NCBI GenBank assembly: GCA_947259625.1
Contig: CAMYMY010000259.1
Location: 3,202 to 8,802, forward strand
Direction: 5' to 3'
DNA: 5,601 bases
DNA from: an uncultured Kiloniellales bacterium
GTDB lineage: Bacteria > Pseudomonadota > Alphaproteobacteria > Kiloniellales > JAKSDN01
Part shown: positions 1 to 4,277 of the stretch, piece by piece
Layout of the letters: every line of letters begins with the position of its first letter
Numbering within the stretch: position 1 is the first letter of the stretch
Made by a program: the position numbers and the translations under genes
Notes under the pieces: model-generated
What the model saw: only the letters and a program-made list of their open reading frames with translations
What the model was told of the DNA's origin: nothing
Databases searched by the model: none

Positions 1-169
1 CAAGCGCGCGATGATCGAGCGCGCCGAGCGCCGGCTGCTGCTCGTCGACCAGGGCAAGTTCGAGGTCCGCTCGCTCCAGCTCGTGTGCCCGCTCGCCGAG
101 GTCGACGACGTGATCGCCGACGCCAGGCCCGAGCCCGCGCTGCGCGAGGCGATGGCGGCGGCCGACGTC
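1..169 (+). repeat. Direct repeat copy A of a DeoR gene end
   Basis: This segment aligns without gaps to 2250-2418, in the same orientation and at an offset of 2,249 bp. From the ATG at 11, hand comparison gives 7 differences in the first 114 bases and 21 in the first 159 (about 87% identity). Homology already exists at base 1, so the repeat probably extends left of the window. Similarity ends near 169, at the end of the conserved domain. Confidence 0.8.
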
Positions 170-193
170 GCATTCCACTTCGCCGGCGGGTAG
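1..193 (+). CDS. DeoR-family transcriptional regulator, C-terminal end only (5' part outside window)
   Basis: This is the 3' end of a gene open to the left edge; the reading frame starts at base 2 and the stop is TAG 191-193. The visible residues begin KRAMIERAERR, continue LLVDQGKFEVRSLQLVCPL and then DDVIADA. This matches the closing part of the DeoR/GlpR sensor domain, where the family has VKRAMI, then D-x-SKF, then L..ID.VITD. The domain folds like sugar-phosphate isomerases and binds a phosphorylated sugar or other effector; the helix-turn-helix would lie upstream, outside the window. The usual Ser of the SKF motif is Gly here (QGKF). The ATG at base 11 is an internal Met, not a start, because homology continues to the left edge. 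The protein ends in FHFAGG shortly after the family's normal end, so the C-terminus looks intact. Seen: motifs and stop. Inferred: a full gene upstream. Confidence 0.75.
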   Translation, partial: KRAMIERAERRLLLVDQGKFEVRSLQLVCPLAEVDDVIADARPEPALREAMAAADVAFHFAGG

Positions 194-216
194 TGTCTCG
201 ATTTGGAATCCCGCCG
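184..216 (+). terminator. Stem-loop over the DeoR stop codon, weak terminator candidate
   Basis: CGGCGGG (184-190) is the exact reverse complement of CCCGCCG (210-216). This gives a 7-bp all-G/C stem with a 19-base loop that contains the stop codon. It lies where a terminator for the DeoR gene would be expected, before the promoter region of the next operon. No U-tract follows (AATCAAAG), so a classical intrinsic terminator is not supported. Confidence 0.25.
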
Positions 217-308
217 AATCAAAGCCCGGAACGTCCGCCTTCTTGGCAGCCCGCCAACAGCGCTGAAGTCGTTACGAAAATTGTCGCCATGTTGAATGTC
301 GTCACCGC

Positions 309-314
309 TACAAT
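309..314 (+). promoter_or_regulatory. Possible -10 element for a leaderless DOMON-NamZ transcript
   Basis: TACAAT matches five of six bases of the TATAAT consensus. It ends six bases before the ATG at 321, so transcription would begin at or next to the A of the start codon. That fits the absence of a purine-rich ribosome site before 321. No good -35 lies at 16-18 bases: TTGTCG at 281-286 would need a 22-base spacer. The call rests on the -10 and its position alone. Confidence 0.25.
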
Positions 315-320
315 GCCGGT

Positions 321-875
321 ATGCGCCAGGCGTTGGAACTTCATCCAGACTCGCGTTGCAGTGCAGCGACACAGATCGAAGTGGACGTCATGCGTCCACG
401 CCCCGGCAATTTGGTGCTGCACTATGTTGTGACCGGCAAGACGAGTGATCTGAGCATGCCACCCGTGACCGCTCCCGCGCGCAGCGATGAGCTTTGGCGG
501 CACACCTGCTTCGAGGCCTTCGTCCGTGCATCGCCGGGCGCCGCGTACTACGAGTTCAACTTTGCGCCCTCGATGCAATGGGCGGCCTATCGCTTCAGCG
601 GCTACCGAAGTGGGATGAGTGTTGCGAGCGGGATCAGCGCGCCGTGCGTCGAGGTGCAATCGACCGGCGAGTGCTACGAATTGCAGGCCTCGCTGGCGCT
701 GGATCGCTTGCCGGGCTTGCCGAGCGATGCGGCATGGCGTCTCGGTCTCTCGGCGGTGATCGAGGAAACGAGCGGCCGTAAATCGTATTGGGCCTTGGCG
801 CATCCGCCGGGCAAGGCTGATTTTCATCATTCCGATTGCCTTGCGCATGAACTTCCAGCAGCGGTGCGGCCATGA
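321..875 (+). CDS. DOMON-like domain protein (murB-like DOMON family)
   Basis: This 184-residue protein is a single DOMON-like beta-sandwich domain of the type often labelled murB-like DOMON. Characteristic blocks in order are LHP near the N-terminus (residues 7-9), DELWRHTCFEAFV (56-68), YYEFNFAPSMQWAAYRFSGY (76-95), GLSAVIEE (142-149) and the closing SYWALAHPPGKADFHHSDC (155-173). There is no signal peptide or membrane segment, so it is probably cytoplasmic. Start: no ATG, GTG or TTG lies between the in-frame stop at 264 and ATG 321, and the early LHP block needs this start. Its stop overlaps the NamZ start (ATGA, 872-875), so the two are probably translationally coupled. DOMON folds bind heme or sugars; no Met/His heme pair is evident. 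Sugar binding related to the neighbour's MurNAc substrate is an inference. Biochemical function is unknown. Confidence 0.85.
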   Translation: MRQALELHPDSRCSAATQIEVDVMRPRPGNLVLHYVVTGKTSDLSMPPVTAPARSDELWRHTCFEAFVRASPGAAYYEFNFAPSMQWAAYRFSGYRSGMSVASGISAPCVEVQSTGECYELQASLALDRLPGLPSDAAWRLGLSAVIEETSGRKSYWALAHPPGKADFHHSDCLAHELPAAVRP

Positions 876-2083
876 AATTTGCGAAATTCGGCATCGACCG
901 GCTTCTCGCCGAACCCACTCTGCGCGCGCCGCTGAAAGGCAGGCGCGTGGCATTGCTCGCGCACCCCGCTTCGGTCACGCAGGACCTGACGCATTCGCTC
1001 GACGCCCTGGCCGCCTGCGGCGACATAAGGCTCGCTGCCGCCTTCGGCCCGCAGCACGGCCTGCGCGGCGACAAGCAGGACAACATGATCGAGTCGCCGG
1101 ACTTCGACGATCCGGTGCACGGCGTCCCGGTCTTCAGCCTTTATGGAGACGTGCGCAGGCCGACGGACGCGATGATGGATACCTTCGATGTCGTCCTGGT
1201 CGACCTGCAGGATCTGGGCTGCCGCATTTATACCTTCGTCACGACGCTGCGCTACGTCCTGGAAGCGGCGGCGGAACACGGCAAAGCCGTGTGGGTGTTG
1301 GATCGCCCCAATCCCGTCGGCCGGCCCGTCGAAGGCCTGCGGCTGCGAACGGGCTGGCAAAGCTTTGTCGGCGCCGGGCCCTTGCCGATGCGCCATGGGC
1401 TTACGCTCGGCGAGCTGGGCCTGTGGTTCATCGAAACGCTCGGGCTCGACCTCGAGTATCGCGTCATCGAGATGCAAGCTTGGCAGCCCGATGCGGCGCC
1501 GGGATTCGGCTGGCCGCTCGGCGAGCGCCTGTGGATCAATCCTAGTCCCAACGCGCCGAATCTGTGGATGGCGCGCGCCTATGCGGGCACGGTGATGCTC
1601 GAGGGCACGACGCTCTCCGAGGGCCGCGGCACGACCCGGCCGCTCGAACTTTTCGGCGCTCCCGACATCGATGCGAGGCGTGTCATGGAGGAAATGCACG
1701 CGCTAGGGCCGCAGTGGCTAGGCGGCTGCCGCCTGCGCGATTGCTGGTTCGAGCCCACGTTTCACAAGCACGCGGGCGCGCTTTGCAACGGCGCGCAGAT
1801 TCACAGCGAGGATCCCGGCTACGATCACCAGGCGTTCAAGCCTTGGCGACTCCAGGCGCTCGCCTTCAAGGCGATTCGCCGTTTGTATCCGGGCTATCCG
1901 CTGTGGCGCGATTTTTCCTACGAGTACGAGCACGGCAAACTCGCGATAGATGTCATCAACGGCGGTCCGTTGCTGCGGGAATGGGTCGACGATGCGGCCG
2001 CGACGCCGCAAGACCTGGATGCGCTGGCCAGTGCGGACGAGCAGGCCTGGCTGAGCGAGCGCCAAGCACACCTGCGCTACTGA
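872..2083 (+). CDS. namZ: NamZ-family (DUF1343) exo-beta-N-acetylmuramidase homologue
   Basis: This 403-residue protein has the full DUF1343/NamZ (CAZy GH171) signature. Blocks are GPQHG (59-63), YGDVRRPT (91-98), VDLQDLGCRIYTF (110-122), LDRPNPVG (143-150), PMRHGLTLGEL (172-182), NPSPNAPN (223-230), EGTTLSEGRGTTRPLE (244-259) and FHKHAG.LCNG.QIH (297-311). The Bacillus subtilis and Tannerella forsythia members release terminal MurNAc from peptidoglycan-derived fragments for recycling. The acidic residues in the EGTTLSEGRG block are the most conserved, but I do not assign the catalytic residue. The N-terminus is charged with no signal peptide, unlike the secreted Bacillus enzyme, so it should act in the cytoplasm. 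Length is typical for the conserved core. ATG 872 overlaps the preceding stop by four bases and only a poor AGCAGCGG precedes it, consistent with coupled translation. Family membership is very likely; substrate is inferred from the family. Confidence 0.93.
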   Translation: MKFAKFGIDRLLAEPTLRAPLKGRRVALLAHPASVTQDLTHSLDALAACGDIRLAAAFGPQHGLRGDKQDNMIESPDFDDPVHGVPVFSLYGDVRRPTDAMMDTFDVVLVDLQDLGCRIYTFVTTLRYVLEAAAEHGKAVWVLDRPNPVGRPVEGLRLRTGWQSFVGAGPLPMRHGLTLGELGLWFIETLGLDLEYRVIEMQAWQPDAAPGFGWPLGERLWINPSPNAPNLWMARAYAGTVMLEGTTLSEGRGTTRPLELFGAPDIDARRVMEEMHALGPQWLGGCRLRDCWFEPTFHKHAGALCNGAQIHSEDPGYDHQAFKPWRLQALAFKAIRRLYPGYPLWRDFSYEYEHGKLAIDVINGGPLLREWVDDAAATPQDLDALASADEQAWLSERQAHLRY

Positions 2084-2132
2084 AGGACGGCGGAGGCAAA
2101 CAGGAAGCACCGCCACTGCTGCGACGACGGTG

Positions 2133-2168
2133 CCGGTCGGCAAGCCCGACGCCGGCCCCGGCGACCGG
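2133..2168 (+). terminator. Possible terminator of the DOMON-NamZ operon
   Basis: CCGGTCG (2133-2139) pairs exactly with CGACCGG (2162-2168). The 22-base loop carries a further GCCGGC self-complementary block (2151-2156). The stem is followed by ATTATTCTTG, a short U-rich but broken tract. It lies 50 bases after the NamZ stop, a sensible place for a terminator. The long loop and imperfect U-tract keep confidence low. Confidence 0.35.
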
Positions 2169-2178
2169 ATTATTCTTG

Positions 2179-2207
2179 CCCTGGAACTCGAGCTGTCCCT
2201 GGAACTC
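2179..2207 (+). repeat. Short tandem repeat, 11 bases twice at 18-base spacing
   Basis: CCCTGGAACTC occurs at 2179-2189 and again at 2197-2207. The spacing is a multiple of three and would give a six-residue repeat in any frame (for example PWNSSC/PWNSGE in the frame of the DeoR remnant). No recognisable protein is read here. It sits at the left side of the DeoR remnant, close to where that gene is broken. Confidence 0.4.
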
Positions 2208-2226
2208 CGGGGAGGGGCCGGTCGAC

Positions 2227-2484
2227 ATGGACACTGCGTCCTGCGGCGTCAAGTGCGCGATGATCGAGCGCGCCGAGCGCCGGCGGCTGCTGGTCGACCA
2301 GGGCAAGTTCGAGGTCCGCTCGCTCCAGCTCGTCTGCCCGCTGGACGAACTCGACGACGTGATCGCCGACGCCAAGCCCACGCCGGAGCTGCACAAGGTG
2401 CTCGCAGCGGCGGATCTCGGCGCAAAGCCAAAAGCACGGCTGCTCGTGACCCCACCTCGGACATTGGAGCCCCCAGTACAATGA
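2227..2484 (+). pseudogene. Truncated DeoR-family regulator, C-terminal fragment (second copy)
   Basis: The frame reads VKCAMIERAERR, LLVDQGKFEVRSLQLVCPL, DDVIADA and LAAAD, the end of a DeoR/GlpR sensor domain. It shares 42 of 53 residues with the copy at the left edge of the window. No helix-turn-helix or N-terminal part of the sensor domain lies upstream: before ~2227 the DNA is the end of the NamZ operon plus ~140 bases without recognisable protein. The frame has no stop from 1564 to 2482, so the left border is not fixed; ATG 2227 is the first plausible start after NamZ, preceded by GGGGAGGGG (2209-2217), which could act as a ribosome site. After about residue 64 (LGAKPKA) the family similarity ends and a ~20-residue unrelated tail follows to TGA 2482. 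It also has Gly in place of the usual Ser in D-x-SKF. Best read as a relic; a short expressed peptide cannot be excluded. Confidence 0.65.
2250..2418 (+). repeat. Direct repeat copy B of a DeoR gene end
   Basis: This is the partner of bases 1-169, in the same orientation. Differences include both synonymous and amino-acid-changing bases and increase toward the 3' end. That suggests two old paralogues rather than a fresh duplication. The pair encloses the whole DOMON-NamZ operon. Confidence 0.8.
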
Positions 2485-2570
2485 AGGTTTTTCGGATGCT
2501 GGCGCTTTTCGGTGCAGCTGCTAGCCTATGCTACCGTCTATTGATTGATAACCGTAAGATCAGTGCCTGA
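2481..2570 (+). CDS. Hypothetical 29-residue hydrophobic peptide, possibly a broken gene start
   Basis: ATG 2481 overlaps the stop of the DeoR remnant (ATGA). It opens a 29-codon frame beginning MKVFRMLALFGAAASLCYRL and ending RKISA. The Lys/Arg start followed by a hydrophobic stretch resembles a membrane anchor or signal peptide, but it is too short for a known protein. A weak GGAG (2466-2469) lies 11 bases upstream. In the next frame the same DNA gives QLLAYATVY followed by a stop (TGA 2541-2543... read from 2517), also hydrophobic, so a frameshifted membrane-protein start is possible. I do not recognise a family. It may simply be non-coding spacer before the cyclase gene. Confidence 0.2.
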   Translation: MKVFRMLALFGAAASLCYRLLIDNRKISA

Positions 2571-2578
2571 GAGGCCAC

Positions 2579-2600
2579 TCTCCCCTGAAAAGGGAGAAGG
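2579..2600 (+). promoter_or_regulatory. Ribosome binding site of the cyclase gene inside a small hairpin
   Basis: AGGGAGAAGG (2591-2600) is a strong Shine-Dalgarno before ATG 2603 and fixes that start. TCTCCC (2579-2584) is the exact complement of GGGAGA (2592-2597), giving a 6-bp stem with a 7-base loop (CTGAAAA) that would cover the core of the site. This could damp translation. C/T-rich then G/A-rich palindromes of this kind are also frequent intergenic repeats in rhizobial-type genomes, so the pairing may be a repeat remnant rather than a control element. Confidence 0.5.
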
Positions 2601-2602
2601 CG

Positions 2603-3994
2603 ATGAAGCGAAGACTGTCCGCCATTCTCGCGCTCGATGTCGTCGGCTACAGCCGCATGATGCAGGAGGATGCCGCCGGCGTGCTCGCAGCGCTGAATGC
2701 GATCTTTCGATCCGTCGTGACTCCCGCTGTCGCGGCCGCCGAAGGCCGGGTGGTGAAGCTTCTGGGTGACGGCGCTCTGATCGAATTTCCAGCGGCCGCT
2801 CAGGCGCTCCGGTGCGCCGTCCGGATTCAGCAGGAGCTGCGCCGGCCTGATTCACCCTATAACGACCCCCGGTCAATTTTTCTGCGTGCCGGTCTCCATG
2901 CCGGCGATGTGGTTGTCGAGGGTGACGACATCTTCGGCGACGGCGTCAACGTTGCGGCGCGGTTGCAGTCAGCAGCTGAACCGGGCAGCGTGCTCATGTC
3001 GCGCAGTTTCTGCGACCTAGCTGGCAGCGATATCCCGGTCCGCGTTCGCCGCGAGGGCACGCATAGTTTCAAGGGAATCGCTCAGCCGATCGAGGTGCTT
3101 TCGGTAGATTTCACCGACCCAAAGGTGGAAGCGCACCGCGCGTCTCTTGCAGAAGCCCAGGAGATCCGGTTCTGCACAACCAAGGACAACGTACGCCTCG
3201 CCTGGACCATGAATGGCGAAGGGCCGACGGTCGTGAAGGCGCCCAATTGGATTGGCCATTTGGAGCTGGATTTGCGCCATCCCGGCCTCGCGCCGATCAC
3301 CACGTCGATCGCCGAACGATATCGCCTGGTTCGATTCGATGCGCGCGGCAACGGCCTGTCGGACTGGGACGTGGAAGATATTTCTTTCGATCGTTTTGTA
3401 GATGACTTGGAGCGCGTGTTTGACGCCGCAGAGGTAGAGCGCGCCCCGATCCTCGGCATCTCGCAAGGCGGCCCTATCGCCGCCGCGTTCGCCGCGCGCC
3501 ACCCAAAGCGAGTGTCTGCCATCGTCATGATCGGCGGCTTTCCGCTGGGACGCGCCAAACGCCGTTCGAAGAAGGACCGGGAGGGAGCAAAGGCATTGAG
3601 GGCGATGATGACGGCGGGCTGGGACGACAACTATCCATCGCTTCGCGATTTGCTAGCGCAGATCATCATCCCGGGCGCCAGCGAAGAAGAGCGTCGTCGG
3701 TTCGCTGAAGATATGCATGAAATGATCTCGCCGGAAAATATCGGCCGATTTCGCCAAGTCGTGGACAACCTTGATGTAACCCAGCTTTTGCCAAGCGTTT
3801 CCATGCCTTGCCTCGTTTGCCACTGTCATGGCGATCGCATGCAGCCGATCGAGCAGGGCCGCAAGCTCGCCGCTGGTTTGCCGGATTCGCGCTTCATAGC
3901 CTACGACAGCGCCAACCACGTCGTACCGGTGAACGACCCGGTCTGGCCGCTATTGGAACGGGACGTCCAGGCCTTTCTCGCGGTGCACGCCTAG
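2603..3994 (+). CDS. Class III adenylate/guanylate cyclase fused to an alpha/beta hydrolase
   Basis: This 463-residue protein has two catalytic domains and no membrane segment or signal peptide. Residues ~1-170 form a class III cyclase: metal-binding Asp12 (ALDVVGYS) and Asp56 (KLLGDG), purine-selecting Lys52 and Asp109 (DDIFG), and Asn116 and Arg120 (VNVAAR) for the ribose and phosphates. All are present, so the site looks active, and the Lys/Asp pair favours ATP over GTP. Class III cyclases work as dimers. Residues ~187-463 form an alpha/beta hydrolase with nucleophile Ser287 in GISQGG, acid Asp411 (HGDRM) and His439 (NHVVP). The blocks KAPNWIGHLELD (212-223) and FDARGNGLSDWDVEDISFD (245-263) mark the subfamily often joined to cyclase or DNA-binding domains in alphaproteobacteria. 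The Mycobacterium protein Rv1900c has the same two domain types in the opposite order. Start is set by the SD at 2591-2600 and the family N-terminus (RRLSAILALD). The hydrolase may sense a small molecule or cleave an ester; its ligand is unknown. It appears monocistronic. Confidence 0.93.
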   Translation: MKRRLSAILALDVVGYSRMMQEDAAGVLAALNAIFRSVVTPAVAAAEGRVVKLLGDGALIEFPAAAQALRCAVRIQQELRRPDSPYNDPRSIFLRAGLHAGDVVVEGDDIFGDGVNVAARLQSAAEPGSVLMSRSFCDLAGSDIPVRVRREGTHSFKGIAQPIEVLSVDFTDPKVEAHRASLAEAQEIRFCTTKDNVRLAWTMNGEGPTVVKAPNWIGHLELDLRHPGLAPITTSIAERYRLVRFDARGNGLSDWDVEDISFDRFVDDLERVFDAAEVERAPILGISQGGPIAAAFAARHPKRVSAIVMIGGFPLGRAKRRSKKDREGAKALRAMMTAGWDDNYPSLRDLLAQIIIPGASEEERRRFAEDMHEMISPENIGRFRQVVDNLDVTQLLPSVSMPCLVCHCHGDRMQPIEQGRKLAAGLPDSRFIAYDSANHVVPVNDPVWPLLERDVQAFLAVHA

Positions 3995-4020
3995 GAAATG
4001 ACGTGGACCACGAGGCGTGC
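3985..4020 (+). terminator. Stem-loop spanning the cyclase-hydrolase stop codon
   Basis: GCACGCCT (3985-3992) pairs exactly with AGGCGTGC (4013-4020). Inside the loop, CGTGG (4002-4006) and CCACG (4008-4012) form a second, stacked palindrome. The combined structure covers the last codons and the TAG. It is followed by CCATCTTCGC with no U-tract, so it may be an RNA 3'-end stabiliser or weak terminator rather than a classical intrinsic terminator. Confidence 0.35.
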
Positions 4021-4277
4021 CCATCTTCGCTGGCCTCTCTCCTGGCTTCCTATGAAATGAGGATCGAAAATTACCACCGAGCGCGACCTCTTCGGTGGGA
4101 TCTGCGACGCCGGACGTCTGCATCTCGCTGAGGCTATTCTCGGACTCAATCACCGCACCGGAACGATGACCGTTTTCGGACGATAAGCCGACATGAGAGT
4201 CTGCTTCGTGCTTCAGCACGTCCAAATTCAAACCGAAGCACTGCCCTCTGGCGAGGGTGTTTGACGCTTCTTCGCAC
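3995..4277. other. Convergent intergenic region with stem-loops and a protein-like remnant
   Basis: This 283-base gap separates two converging genes. It holds the 3' half of the stem-loop at 3985-4020, a hairpin at 4074-4098, and a compact inverted repeat CGTGCT/AGCACG at 4207-4220; GTGCTTC (4208-4214) can alternatively pair with GAAGCAC (4235-4241). On the plus strand, 4061-4186 is an open frame with no usable start (a TGA at 4058-4060 precedes it) that reads ERDLFGGICDAGRLHLAEAI and then GLNHRTGTMTVFGR, which looks protein-like. Near 4166-4197, ATGACCG and CCGACAT form an imperfect palindrome around CGGACGATAAG, reminiscent of intergenic repeats in rhizobial genomes. I see no intact gene here. 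Confidence 0.45.
4074..4098 (-). terminator. Possible terminator of the minus-strand flavoprotein gene
   Basis: CCACCGA (4074-4080) and TCGGTGG (4092-4098) form a perfect 7-bp stem with an 11-base loop. Read on the minus strand, the stem is followed by TAATTTTC, a modest U-rich tract, whereas on the plus strand nothing U-rich follows. It would lie about 180 bases after the flavoprotein stop codon, which is far but possible in this gene-free gap. Confidence 0.3.

Noticed and set aside
243..257. Inverted repeat TTGGC-N5-GCCAA upstream of the DOMON-like gene
   Set aside because: It could be an operator half-site pair, but a 5-bp arm is expected by chance at this GC content and no matching site occurs elsewhere in the window.
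219..953. Minus-strand 244-codon open frame opposite the DOMON-like gene
   Set aside because: It lies opposite a recognisable DOMON-like gene and is Arg/Ala-rich, with no family-like motif; a GC-rich shadow.
827..1699. Minus-strand 290-codon open frame opposite namZ
   Set aside because: Complete NamZ motifs are on the plus strand; this frame is rich in Arg, Ala and Glu and shows no domain.
1564..2226. Long plus-strand frame running through namZ into the DeoR remnant
   Set aside because: The part before 2227 is an off-frame reading of namZ and spacer; only the last part has family similarity.
2541..2560. TTGATT/TTGATA and TAAGAT as a promoter for the cyclase gene
   Set aside because: The elements are spaced too closely to act as a -35/-10 pair, and no better pair was found.
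3950..4231. Minus-strand 93-codon open frame in the convergent gap
   Set aside because: It overlaps the end of the cyclase-hydrolase gene, has no ribosome site I can see and no recognisable domain; possible but unsupported.
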